From assembly GCF_008831075.1 (NCBI RefSeq), contig NZ_WBJX01000003.1:1-64000 (forward strand): a DNA stretch of 64,000 nt, read 5' to 3'. Position numbers and translations under genes: made by a program. This document shows, in pieces, positions 1-7,849 of the stretch (its first letter is position 1; every line of letters starts with the position of its first letter). The notes under the pieces were generated by a model. The model made no database searches. It had not been told where the DNA came from and saw nothing but the letters and a program-made list of their open reading frames with translations. The stretch is from Pseudoclavibacter terrae. Lineage in GTDB: Bacteria; Actinomycetota; Actinomycetes; Actinomycetales; Microbacteriaceae.

Positions 1-129
1 TTCGGCGACAGCAAGGCCTACGGCCTCCAGGGCTTCCACTTCTACACCCGCGAGAAAGCCGTCACCAGCCGCTGGCTCGACCCCGCCAAGCACGGCGGCA
101 TCAACCTCGGCTTCCCCGAGAACGACTGA
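1..129 (+). CDS. mmsA: methylmalonate-semialdehyde dehydrogenase (CoA-acylating), C-terminal end only
   Basis: Only the last 42 residues are in the window; the gene starts upstream. The tail reads FGDSKAYGLQGFHF then TREKAVTSRW and ends GINLGFPEND, which is the conserved C-terminus of MmsA/IolA. The family oxidises malonate or methylmalonate semialdehyde with NAD and CoA to acetyl- or propionyl-CoA. A PucR regulator and a class III aminotransferase 2.4 kb downstream fit a pathway in which the transaminase makes the semialdehyde from beta-alanine or a related omega-amino acid and MmsA consumes it. That pathway link is inference from context. Confidence 0.85.
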   Translation, partial: FGDSKAYGLQGFHFYTREKAVTSRWLDPAKHGGINLGFPEND

Positions 130-132
130 ACA

Positions 133-227
133 GCCCAGCACGACTGGGCCCCTCGCACGACGGGCCCGGACAGACCTCGGGGTTGTGCATCCGTTTCCAG
201 CATTCCGGATGCGCAAGCCCGAGGTCT
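133..227. terminator. tandem hairpins after mmsA
   Basis: Two inverted repeats follow the mmsA stop codon. A short one pairs GCCCAG (133-138) with CTGGGC (144-149). A long one has 22-bp arms at 172-193 and 206-227 with two mismatches and a 12-nt loop. No T-run follows. Long hairpins of this kind recur after other genes in the window, so I read this as a transcription terminator. Confidence 0.6.
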
Positions 228-296
228 GCGACGCGGGCTCGCGCACCCCGGCCTGAGCCAAGGCGACTTCCGAGGCGGGCAGGCGAGGATGTGCCC

Positions 297-776
297 GTGC
301 GCATCCTCCTGAAACTCGAGCTCGACTGCCCAACCGAACTGCTCGCCGACGCACTTCAGCGCCCGGAAGCCTTCCGCGCAGTTGCGGGGCCCCTCGCCGA
401 GGTGCGCTCGCTCGAACCTGGCGGCTTCCCCGAGCGCTGGTCACCCGACAGCCCGCACCGCGTCGAGATCCGCCTGCTCGGCGTGGTTCCGCTCGGCACG
501 CAGGTCGTCGACGGCCAGTACCGTGATCTGGGAAGCGGGATGCACGAGCTCCGCGACCGCGGGCACCCGGAGTCGGGACTCATGGCCGTCATGACCACGT
601 TCGAGCACCGGATGGTCGTCTCACCGCTGCCCGGCGGCCGCACCCTCTACCGCGATCAGCTGAAGATGGGCGCCGGCCTCCTGACCCCGTTCGTGTGGTT
701 CGGGATGTGGGCCTTCTGGCAGAAGCGCGCCCTCAGCATGCGGCAGCTCGCGGCGAAGCTCCGCGACGAGCGCTGA
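297..776 (+). CDS. SRPBCC/START-like small hypothetical protein
   Basis: A 159-residue protein with no assigned function. I chose the GTG at 297 because AGGCGAGG lies 8 bases ahead; a GTG at 291 would sit too close to that site and longer forms read into the hairpin after mmsA. The protein begins with a beta-strand-like segment and a helix (LADALQRPEAF), has several strands ending in hydrophobic runs, and closes with an aromatic stretch (FVWFGMWAFWQKR) followed by a basic amphipathic helix. This order resembles the SRPBCC/START fold (small ligand-binding proteins), but no signature motif proves it. It stands alone between mmsA and the convergent PucR gene. Confidence 0.65.
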   Translation: MRILLKLELDCPTELLADALQRPEAFRAVAGPLAEVRSLEPGGFPERWSPDSPHRVEIRLLGVVPLGTQVVDGQYRDLGSGMHELRDRGHPESGLMAVMTTFEHRMVVSPLPGGRTLYRDQLKMGAGLLTPFVWFGMWAFWQKRALSMRQLAAKLRDER

Positions 777-823
777 CGGCGCGCCACAGGCCGCCGGCCG
801 AATCACGTCACAGCAGCCGCACC

Positions 824-2467
824 TCAGGCCTCGTCGAGGAGCCGCATCGCCGACCACACCTCGGCGCGCCCGGCGAAGGTCTGCAGGTCGATGCCGAGCA
901 GCTGCTCTGCGGCCGTGACGCGGCTGCGCAGCGTGTGCCGGTGGATGCCAAGCGACTTCGCGACCGGGTCCCACGCACAGTTCCCCTCGGTCCACGCGGC
1001 GAGCGTGTCCAGGAGGAGACGGCCCTGCTCGCCGTGTTCGAGCAGGGGCTGCAGCACGCGGCGTGCCGTGACTCGGCCGTCGGCGGCCTCGAGCGCACCG
1101 AGCATGCCGGTTGTCGCGAGGTCCTCGAACCACACCGAGGGTCTGCTCGGGGTGCTGCGTTCCGCCGCCTTCCGCGCCTCCGCGAGCAGCCGGGGCAGCT
1201 CGGCCCAGTCGCCCGGCGCGGATGCTCCGGCCGAGAAGCCAGCGTCGGCGAGGGCCTCGACGAGGGTCGCCCCGCCGCCAGCGGGCACGATCGCGATGAG
1301 CTCCTGCTCCCTCGCCGCGAAGAACAGCGGTTCGCTGCCAGACCCGGCCAGTCGCTCGAGTCGGTCCAGCAGCGCCTGGCCGGGTTCCCCACCCCTCGCC
1401 TGCACGACGCGGACGGGAGCCGCAGGCAGCTCACCCCAGACCGTCTCCGCGGTGCGTCTCGCCACCTCCATCTCGCCGGCGAGCAGCAGCTCGAGCAGGC
1501 CGACGCGGAGGTGCCCGCGTGCCGCATCCAGTTCCCTGTTCTGCTCGAGCGCAATCGATGCGTGGCCTATGGCGCTCGCCACGAGATCGTTGCCGGCGAG
1601 GTCGAGCGGCGCTCGACCGCCGACGGCGAGCACCCCGCGCAGCTGGCCGTGCTGGCCGACCGTCTGCAGGGTCACGTCGCCGCCATCGCCGTGCAGACGC
1701 GCGCCCGAGCGACCGCCGCGAGCGAGGAGGCTCTGCACCATCCGCTCGACCTCAGGCGCCTCGCTCTCGGGCACGCGGATGCGCGTCGGCGCATCCACAC
1801 GCAGCCCGGTCGAGTCGTAGAGCGCGACCCAGCTCTCGAGCTGCCGCTCGAGCTCGACAAGAATCGCGCCGAGCCCGCCCGGCCTGAGCGCCGCCCGCGC
1901 GAGCTTTCGCTGCGCCTGCAGGGACCACTCGAGACGAGCCCGCTGCTCCAGGGCTCGCTGGTCGGCGAGGTAGCGGATGATGCCGATGAACGGGGTCCGC
2001 TCGGTCACCTCAACCAGCGTCAGGCCGTGACGCCTGCACGCGGAGACGAGGTCGGCGGGCACCTCCGCGTGGATGACCTCCGTCGCGAAGCCGAGCGCAG
2101 CGACGTCGGCTGCCCGCAGCCTCGCCACGTAGGCATCGAAGACGCCCTCGCTCGCGAGCGACTGGAACCGCACGGTGGCAGTCGCCGACACGGGTGAACG
2201 CGAGACTGGTGAACGCGACCCCGCGGCGGGTGCATCCACCGCGGCGCCAGGCCCCGGGGCCTCGGCCATCTCGGGGGCTTCCGGCACGGCGAACTGCATT
2301 CCGTCGGTCAGGAGGAGCTGTCCAGCCTCGAGCCACGGAGTGGGGTCGACCAGGTCAGAGCTGTGCGCCCAGACGACCGCGCGCTCCAGGGCACTGTCGT
2401 CTGCAGCGTGCAGCACCCGCAGCTTGAACTCCGTCTCCTCGACGAGCTCACGCAGCGAGACACTCAT
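824..2467 (-). CDS. PucR family transcriptional regulator
   Basis: This 547-residue protein starts with the PucR domain: VVWAHSSDLVDPTPWLEAGQ at about residues 30-50, followed by LLLTDG. It ends with the family's C-terminal helix-turn-helix, where LGIHRHTLRSRV (about 505-520) is the recognition region. The ATG at 2467 is used because it opens directly on the domain; the longer frame runs into the divergent aminotransferase. An Ala/Pro-rich insert of about 45 residues follows LLLTDG, and part of it is coded by an 11-bp direct repeat (2193-2218). PucR proteins control purine, amine and amino-acid catabolism. The divergent aminotransferase, 108 bp away, is the likely target. Confidence 0.88.
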   Translation of the reverse strand: MSVSLRELVEETEFKLRVLHAADDSALERAVVWAHSSDLVDPTPWLEAGQLLLTDGMQFAVPEAPEMAEAPGPGAAVDAPAAGSRSPVSRSPVSATATVRFQSLASEGVFDAYVARLRAADVAALGFATEVIHAEVPADLVSACRRHGLTLVEVTERTPFIGIIRYLADQRALEQRARLEWSLQAQRKLARAALRPGGLGAILVELERQLESWVALYDSTGLRVDAPTRIRVPESEAPEVERMVQSLLARGGRSGARLHGDGGDVTLQTVGQHGQLRGVLAVGGRAPLDLAGNDLVASAIGHASIALEQNRELDAARGHLRVGLLELLLAGEMEVARRTAETVWGELPAAPVRVVQARGGEPGQALLDRLERLAGSGSEPLFFAAREQELIAIVPAGGGATLVEALADAGFSAGASAPGDWAELPRLLAEARKAAERSTPSRPSVWFEDLATTGMLGALEAADGRVTARRVLQPLLEHGEQGRLLLDTLAAWTEGNCAWDPVAKSLGIHRHTLRSRVTAAEQLLGIDLQTFAGRAEVWSAMRLLDEA

Positions 2468-2575
2468 GACAGCCCCCGCCCTGCCGGGCGAGTCTGACGG
2501 TTTTGTCGAGTCATGCCACCCATTCTCACCGATTTGTTCACCTGCTCGACGCATCCGCGGCCGCAGAGTTGACGC
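2468..2575. promoter_or_regulatory. divergent promoter region, PucR regulator / aminotransferase
   Basis: This 108-bp gap separates the two divergent start codons and must hold both promoters and any PucR site. It is visibly richer in A/T in the middle (GGTTTTGTCGAG, GATTTGTTCACC) than the genes on either side. I cannot pick out a convincing palindrome. Confidence 0.5.
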
Positions 2576-3895
2576 ATGACCGCCCCAACCGTGAGCCGTG
2601 CCGCCAGCAACACCGACGTTCGTGACCGCGACCTCGCGTCCGTGTTCCACTCATGGTCGGCGCAGGGCAAGATCTCCCCGCTCCCCATCGCCCGGGGCGA
2701 GGGCGCCACGCTCTGGGATCACGACGGCAACGAATACCTCGACTTCTCGAGTCAGCTCGTGAACGTCACCATCGGCTACCAGCACCCGAAGGTCATCGCC
2801 GCCATCCAGGAGCAGGCCGCGCAGCTCATCACGATCGCCCCCGCGCACGCCAACGAGACCAGGGCAAGGGCCGCGGAGCTCATCCTGTCGCACGCCCCGG
2901 AAGGCTTCTCGAAGGTGTTCTTCACCAACGGTGGAGCGGATGCCATCGAGAACGCGATCCGCTTGGCCCGCCTCTCCACGGGACGCGACAAGGTCGTCTC
3001 CCTCTACCGCAGCTACCACGGCAACACGGGTGCGGCGATCGTCGCGACCGGCGACTGGCGACGCATCCCCAACGAGTATGCGACCGGGCACGTGCACGCC
3101 TTCGGGCCGTACCTGTACCGCTCGGAGTTCTGGGCTGAGACGCCCGAGCAGGAGAGCGAGCGCGCCCTCCACCACCTCGAACGCGTCATCCAGGCCGAGG
3201 GGCCCGCCTCGGTCGCCGCGATCCTGATCGAGAGCATCCCAGGCACTGCTGGCGTCCTCCTGCCGCCGCCCGGCTACCTGGCGGGTGTCCGCGAGATCGC
3301 CGACCGCTACGGCATGATGCTCATCCTCGACGAGGTCATGGCCGGCTTCGGCCGGACCGGCGAGTGGTTCGCATTCGACGCGTTCGATGTGCGCCCGGAC
3401 CTCATCACCTTCGCGAAGGGCGTCAACTCCGGATACGTCCCCGTCGGCGGCGTCGTCATCTCCGAGGAGATCGCTGCGCGCTTCGACGATGACGTCTTCC
3501 CCGGCGGCCTCACCTACTCCGGGCACCCGCTCGCCGCCGCGTCGATCGTCGCGACGCTCGAGACCATGGCTGAGGAGGGCATCGTCGAGAATGCGGCCCG
3601 CCTCGGCCGGGACGTCATCGGCCCAGCGCTGCGCGAACTCGCCGCGCGCCACGACGTCGTCGGGGAAGTGCGCGGCAAGGGCGTCTTCTGGGCGATCGAG
3701 CTCGTGAGCGACCCAGTCACTCGCGCGCCGCTGGCCGCCGCCGACATGGCCACCATCAAGTCGCAGCTCGTCGCCCGCGGACTCCTGCCATTCATCGCAG
3801 ACAACCGCATCCACGTCGTCCCACCCGCCGTCGTCGCCGACGCGGATGCACGCCGCGGCGTCGCGATCATCGACGAGGTGCTCGGCGGCTTCTAG
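2576..3895 (+). CDS. class III omega-amino acid aminotransferase (PLP)
   Basis: A 439-residue class III (fold type I) aminotransferase. The cofactor site is clear: LILDEVMAGFGRTG with Asp252, and the Schiff-base lysine Lys281 in LITFAKGVNSG. NGGADAIENAIRLAR (118-132) binds the PLP phosphate and RSYHGNTG (145-152) is also typical. Length fits omega-amino acid:pyruvate transaminases. A nearby mmsA end and a divergent PucR regulator favour beta-alanine or a similar omega-amino acid as donor, giving a semialdehyde for MmsA. The donor cannot be read from sequence; taurine, GABA or ureidoglycine-type substrates are alternatives. Confidence 0.85.
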   Translation: MTAPTVSRAASNTDVRDRDLASVFHSWSAQGKISPLPIARGEGATLWDHDGNEYLDFSSQLVNVTIGYQHPKVIAAIQEQAAQLITIAPAHANETRARAAELILSHAPEGFSKVFFTNGGADAIENAIRLARLSTGRDKVVSLYRSYHGNTGAAIVATGDWRRIPNEYATGHVHAFGPYLYRSEFWAETPEQESERALHHLERVIQAEGPASVAAILIESIPGTAGVLLPPPGYLAGVREIADRYGMMLILDEVMAGFGRTGEWFAFDAFDVRPDLITFAKGVNSGYVPVGGVVISEEIAARFDDDVFPGGLTYSGHPLAAASIVATLETMAEEGIVENAARLGRDVIGPALRELAARHDVVGEVRGKGVFWAIELVSDPVTRAPLAAADMATIKSQLVARGLLPFIADNRIHVVPPAVVADADARRGVAIIDEVLGGF

Positions 3896-3902
3896 GCAGC
3901 AA

Positions 3903-3936
3903 CCGCGTGCGTTTCGGGTGCCTTCCGCGCACGCGG
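3903..3936. terminator. hairpin after aminotransferase
   Basis: CCGCGTGCG at 3903-3911 pairs perfectly with CGCACGCGG at 3928-3936, just after the aminotransferase stop. There is no T-run. It is a likely terminator. Confidence 0.5.
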
Positions 3937-4023
3937 ATGCGTTGCAAGCCATCTGCGTGCACGGAAGCCTTCCGGAAACTCGCGTCGGCAAGAGGTTCGC
4001 GCGCGTCGGCCGCGGGATCCGCG

Positions 4024-4590
4024 CTACTTGTCCTTGGGCGCTGGGATGAGCGCGAGGAGCGTCGTGATGCCGCCGATTGCAAGCCCGGTCTTGGTGTGCG
4101 CGGCAGTCACTCCTCGTTCGGCGCGGCGCTCGCCGAACTGGTAGATCCCACGCTCGGCGGCCGCGATTCCGGCGACGGTCGCGAGCGCACCGGCGACGCC
4201 GAGGGCGCTGAGGGCTGCCCGCCTGGCGGGCGTGAGAGAGAGCCAGAACGCGGAGAAGCTGTTCTCCTTCGAGCCGGTGCTGTCCTCATCACGAGATCCT
4301 TCGGCTGGGTGCGGCACGTCGTTCTCTTCGCGCGGACCACCGATGAGCTCACCGGGTGCCTGCGCTGCCGGCTGCACGAGCAGATCCGAGTCCGCGAGGG
4401 GTGTCTGCTTCGCGTCGCGGTACTCGAGAACCGCCAGCCCGGTCACGCCGAGCGTGATCGCGGTCTTCAGGACACCGCGGGCAGCCTTCGAGGGGATGAA
4501 GTCGGGGGTGGCGTAGTAGGCGGCGGTCAGCAGCCCCTGTCCGGTCGAGAGGATCGCGCGCTTGCCGAAGGCCTTGCTCTGGGAAGTCAT
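4024..4590 (-). CDS. hypothetical protein with hydrophobic C-terminal segments
   Basis: I do not recognise this 188-residue protein. The ATG at 4590 is preceded by a GCTCCTC complement, that is a GAGGAGC ribosome site. The N-terminal third holds a hydrophobic amphipathic stretch (AITLGVTGLAVLEY), the middle is acidic and polar (about 70-110), and the end has two hydrophobic segments, around 120-140 (ALSALGVAGALATVAGIAAA) and 165-183 (GLAIGGITTLLALIPAP). It is probably membrane-associated. It lies downstream of the flavin operon but is separated from it by a strong hairpin, so it is probably transcribed alone. Confidence 0.65.
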   Translation of the reverse strand: MTSQSKAFGKRAILSTGQGLLTAAYYATPDFIPSKAARGVLKTAITLGVTGLAVLEYRDAKQTPLADSDLLVQPAAQAPGELIGGPREENDVPHPAEGSRDEDSTGSKENSFSAFWLSLTPARRAALSALGVAGALATVAGIAAAERGIYQFGERRAERGVTAAHTKTGLAIGGITTLLALIPAPKDK

Positions 4591-4685
4591 GAGGAGCAGT
4601 CTCGCGAGTGCACCTGACCAGACCCTCCGCGCCGGCCGGTCGGCGCTGCATCCGCTGTGCATCCACTGACCGCGCAGGCGCCGAT

Positions 4686-4749
4686 TCGGGATGGCGAAGT
4701 CACCTCGTTGCGGGAACTTTCCCGCAACGAGGTGACGTTGCCATCCCGA
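4686..4749. terminator. long hairpin after FMN reductase
   Basis: Arms at 4686-4716 and 4718-4749 pair over about 30 bp with a two-base internal mismatch and almost no loop; the core is GTCACCTCGTTGCGGGAA. It begins 12 bases past the stop codon of the FMN reductase gene on the minus strand and should terminate the flavin operon. Confidence 0.7.
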
Positions 4750-4760
4750 GTCGAGTGGGG

Positions 4761-5438
4761 CTAGCTTGCGCCGCCGCCGGCGGCCATACGCATGAGGTCG
4801 GAGTTGAGCTCGATGCCCAGCTCAGTTCCGCCCGCGCTGCCGAGCTCGTGCTGGTAGCCGCCCCAGTTGTCACCACGGATCGTCTGCTCGACGCCGGCTT
4901 CCATGAGGGCGAGCAGTTCGACGGATGCGCGCTCGATGCGGGACCCGAGGCCCGTGTCCTGCCAGTCCTCGGTGGAGGCGAACAGCGACGTCGGCACGGT
5001 CATGGTGCGCAGGTAGGCGAACATGGACCGCATCTGCTCGTCGACGACCAGCGCGTGGCGTGCGGTGCCCGCCGTGGCGGCGAGGACGACCGGCTTCGCG
5101 ATGAGGAGGTCGTTGTCGAGCGTCTGGAAGAACGAGGTGAAGAGCCCACTGGGCCCGGCCTTGTAGACGGGGGCGGCGGCGATGATGCCGTCGGCGTCGC
5201 GGAGCGCGCTGATGGCGCGCTCGAACTGGGGGCCGAAGCTCTGCGAGCCGAGGGCGGCTGGGAGCTCGGGGAGGAGCATCCGCAGATCGATGTGCGTCGA
5301 TGCGATGTCGCGCCCGCGGGTGGATGCGAGCTTCGCGACGCCGCGCTCGATGCGGTCGGCGAGGAGCTTCGTCGACGACGGGTCGCTGATACCCGCGTTG
5401 ACGACGACGAGCCGGTAGGCGCCTTGTGCGTTGGTCAT
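4761..5438 (-). CDS. NADPH-dependent FMN reductase (CE1759-type)
   Basis: A 225-residue flavodoxin-like reductase. The opening strand RLVVVNAGISDPSSTKLLAD is the FMN phosphate-binding loop of the SsuE/ArsH type, and DADGIIAAAPVYKAGPSGLF at about 80-100 is the second conserved flavin loop (YxxGPSG). The family reduces free FMN for a partner monooxygenase. The gene lies 99 bp downstream of a luciferase-like monooxygenase on the same strand, and the two match the paired CE1758/CE1759 families found side by side in actinomycetes. The pair is therefore a probable two-component flavin monooxygenase with an unknown substrate. Confidence 0.82.
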   Translation of the reverse strand: MTNAQGAYRLVVVNAGISDPSSTKLLADRIERGVAKLASTRGRDIASTHIDLRMLLPELPAALGSQSFGPQFERAISALRDADGIIAAAPVYKAGPSGLFTSFFQTLDNDLLIAKPVVLAATAGTARHALVVDEQMRSMFAYLRTMTVPTSLFASTEDWQDTGLGSRIERASVELLALMEAGVEQTIRGDNWGGYQHELGSAGGTELGIELNSDLMRMAAGGGAS

Positions 5439-5537
5439 GAGAGTCCTTCCGAACGAGTTCGAGTCAAGTGGGTGCTGGGGCGGGCGGATGCGCGGGGCTG
5501 ATGGGGCCGGCCCCGCGCATCCGCTCGACGGCAGCAG

Positions 5538-6704
5538 CTAGGCGACGAGTGCGGTGTCCTGGTAGGGCGAGGAGCCCGTGACGTTGTCGCCGCGGTTCTC
5601 GTTGGGGCGCGGCTGACGCGGGGCGGCGTCTCCGTACTTGGCGAGGACGAGCGACTCGTGGGTGGGGGCGTCCGGCACCTCGGCGGGGCGGAGCGCTTCG
5701 AGTTCGCGACGCAGCACGGGCACGACTTCGGCACCGAGCAGCTCGAGCTGGTCGAGCACCATGCCGAGGGGCAGGCCGGCGTGGTCCATGAGGAACAGCT
5801 GGCGCTGGTAGTCGCCGAAGTACTCGCGGAAGGTCAGGGTCTTGTCGATGACCTCCTGCGGGCTGCCGACGGAGAGCGGGGTCTGCTGCATGAAGTCCTC
5901 CATGCGCGGGCCGTGGCCGTAGACGGGGGCTTCGTTGAAGTAGGGGCGGAACTGGTCCTTCGCGTCCTGCGAGTTCTTGGCGATGAACGCCTGCCCGCCG
6001 AGGCCGACGATCGCCTGCGACGCCTTGCCGTGGCCGTAGTGCTCGTAGCGCTGGCGGTAGAAGTCGATGAGGCGCATGTAGTGCTCCTTCGGCCAGAAGA
6101 TGTTGTTCGCGAAGAACCCGTCGCCGTAGAACGCGGCCTGCTCGGCGATCTCCGGTGTGCGGATGGAGCCGTGCCAGACGAAGGGCGCCACGTCGTCGAG
6201 GGGGCGGGGCGTCGAGGTGAACCCCTGCAGGGGTGTGCGGAACTTGCCTTCCCAGTCGACGACGTCTTCGCGCCAGAGGCGGTGGAGCAGGTTGTAGTTC
6301 TCGAGGGCCAGGGGCAGGCCGGAACGGATGTCCTTGCCGAACCACGGGTAGACGGGGGCGGTGTTGCCGCGGCCGAGCATGAGGTCCATGCGCCCCTTGG
6401 AGAGGTGCTGCAGCATCGCGTATTCCTCGGCGATGCGCACGGGGTCGTTGGTCGTGATGAGCGTCGTGGAGGTGGAGACGCGGAGCGTCTTCGTGAGGGC
6501 GGCGATGTGCGAGAGGAGCACGGCGGGTGATGAGGAGAAGAAGGGCGGGTTGTGGTGCTCGCCGATGGCGAAGACGTCGAGGCCGACTTCTTCGGTCTTC
6601 TGGGCGATCTTGACGATCGCGTCGATGCGCTCGGCCTCGCTCGGCGTCTCGCCGGTGACCGGGTTGCGTGTGATGTCGCTGACGGAGAAGATTCCGAACT
6701 GCAT
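5538..6704 (-). CDS. LLM class flavin-dependent oxidoreductase (CE1758-type)
   Basis: A 388-residue bacterial luciferase-like TIM-barrel monooxygenase. It opens MQFGIFSVSDIT and carries AIGEHHNPPFFSSSPAVLL (about 46-65) and MLGRGNTAPVYPWFG (about 107-122), both typical of the FMN-dependent branch. The ATG at 6704 is the natural domain start; longer frames run into the upstream intergenic region. It would use reduced FMN from the reductase encoded just downstream. Upstream lie two ATGCAT-type palindromes that could bind a regulator. The substrate is not evident. Confidence 0.82.
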   Translation of the reverse strand: MQFGIFSVSDITRNPVTGETPSEAERIDAIVKIAQKTEEVGLDVFAIGEHHNPPFFSSSPAVLLSHIAALTKTLRVSTSTTLITTNDPVRIAEEYAMLQHLSKGRMDLMLGRGNTAPVYPWFGKDIRSGLPLALENYNLLHRLWREDVVDWEGKFRTPLQGFTSTPRPLDDVAPFVWHGSIRTPEIAEQAAFYGDGFFANNIFWPKEHYMRLIDFYRQRYEHYGHGKASQAIVGLGGQAFIAKNSQDAKDQFRPYFNEAPVYGHGPRMEDFMQQTPLSVGSPQEVIDKTLTFREYFGDYQRQLFLMDHAGLPLGMVLDQLELLGAEVVPVLRRELEALRPAEVPDAPTHESLVLAKYGDAAPRQPRPNENRGDNVTGSSPYQDTALVA

Positions 6705-6775
6705 GATCAGCCCTTTCGTTGTGAATGCATGGTGCTGGTCGGTCCGGAAGGGGAAGGATCCTGAGTCCCAACTCC

Positions 6776-6787
6776 ATGCATATGCAT
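6776..6787. promoter_or_regulatory. ATGCAT palindrome upstream of LLM monooxygenase
   Basis: ATGCATATGCAT is a perfect 12-bp palindrome 72 bp upstream of the monooxygenase start. A second ATGCAT (in GAATGCATGG near 6724) lies inside the same gap. The pair is a candidate operator for an unknown regulator. Confidence 0.35.
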
Positions 6788-6807
6788 ACAACGTAGCGCG
6801 GGCGGAA

Positions 6808-7779
6808 CTATTCCCGCGTCTTCGAAACCGCCGGCAGCGCACCGTCAGCAGGCACCCCGACCACACTTCTCCCGCGCATCCCGGGCACGCGACCCTGGCT
6901 GGCGAGCACGCCGAGCACCACGATGAGCCCGCCGAGCGGCTGGTTCCAGTGCACCGATTCGCCGAGCACCACGACGCCGAGGACAACCCCGACAACCGGG
7001 GAGAGATAGGTCACGGTCGATGCGCGCGCCGGCCCCCAGTCGTGCAGGATGCGGTTGTACCAGATGTAGGCGACGCCGGTCCCGAGCACTCCGAGCCCGG
7101 CAACGGCCAGGAGGACCGGCACGTCGAGCGACACCTCGCCCCGTGCGGTGAACGGCGCGAGCAACCACACGATGATCGCGGCCAGGCCGATCTGCACGGT
7201 CGAGAGCGTGATCGTGTCGTAGCCCGAGTCGCTCAGGAAGCGGCGCAGGTAGAGGCCCGCGAAACCGTAGGAGGCGGTCGCCCCGAGGCAGGCGAGCTGG
7301 GCGGGCAGCAGTTCGGGAACCTGATCGACGCCGACGAGCCGCCAGGGAGCAGCAAGCACGACGACGCCGCCCAAGCCGACTCCGAGGCCGACGATCTGCG
7401 TGCGCGTGAGCCGCTGGCCGGCGAGCACGAGCGGCATGAGGAGCAGCGTCATGATGGGCGTCGTCGCGTTGTAGATGCTCGAGAGACTGCTCGGCAGGTA
7501 CTGCCCGGCCCACGCGAAGAGCGAGTAGGGGATGACCGCGAGCGCGAGCGACACGACCAGCATGTGCATCCAGATCGCCCGCCCCCTCGGCCAGCGCCGG
7601 CGAGTGGCGACCATGATCGCGACGAGTGCCGCGGCCCCCAGCGTCAGACGCCCGAGCACGAGCTGGGCGGGGCTGAGCCCCTCGAGCCCCACCTTCATGA
7701 AGAGGAAGCTCGCACCCCACACGAGCGACAGGGCGACGAAGACGGCGACGGTGCCGCGGGTGTTGTCGGAAGGACTCAT
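6808..7779 (-). CDS. EamA/DMT family transporter
   Basis: A 323-residue membrane protein with about ten hydrophobic segments in two halves, as expected for two EamA domains. The first half starts VFVALSLVWGASFLFMKVGL, a hallmark of the family, and the second half contains GLGVLGTGVAYIWYNRIL followed by LSPVVGVVLGVVVLGE. EamA proteins export or exchange amino acids, nucleosides and similar metabolites; the substrate here is unknown. A LysR gene is transcribed divergently 70 bp away and probably controls it, the standard arrangement for such exporters. Confidence 0.88.
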   Translation of the reverse strand: MSPSDNTRGTVAVFVALSLVWGASFLFMKVGLEGLSPAQLVLGRLTLGAAALVAIMVATRRRWPRGRAIWMHMLVVSLALAVIPYSLFAWAGQYLPSSLSSIYNATTPIMTLLLMPLVLAGQRLTRTQIVGLGVGLGGVVVLAAPWRLVGVDQVPELLPAQLACLGATASYGFAGLYLRRFLSDSGYDTITLSTVQIGLAAIIVWLLAPFTARGEVSLDVPVLLAVAGLGVLGTGVAYIWYNRILHDWGPARASTVTYLSPVVGVVLGVVVLGESVHWNQPLGGLIVVLGVLASQGRVPGMRGRSVVGVPADGALPAVSKTRE

Positions 7780-7806
7780 GGGGCTTATTGTTGGCCGGAC
7801 CCCAGC

Positions 7807-7830
7807 ATGAGGCAAATGCATTCGCTTCAT
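7807..7830. promoter_or_regulatory. candidate LysR operator between eamA-type gene and lysR
   Basis: ATGAGGC (7807-7813) and GCTTCAT (7824-7830) form an imperfect inverted repeat, six of seven pairs matching, with a 10-bp spacer. It sits between the divergent transporter and LysR start codons, where LysR boxes normally lie. Confidence 0.4.
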
Positions 7831-7849
7831 CCCCACATGAGGAGTTCTC

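Noticed and set aside
695-2197. Long plus-strand frame opposite the PucR gene
   Set aside because: It lies antisense to a gene with clear PucR domains and its residues are mostly Arg/Ala/Glu, as expected for a GC-rich shadow frame.
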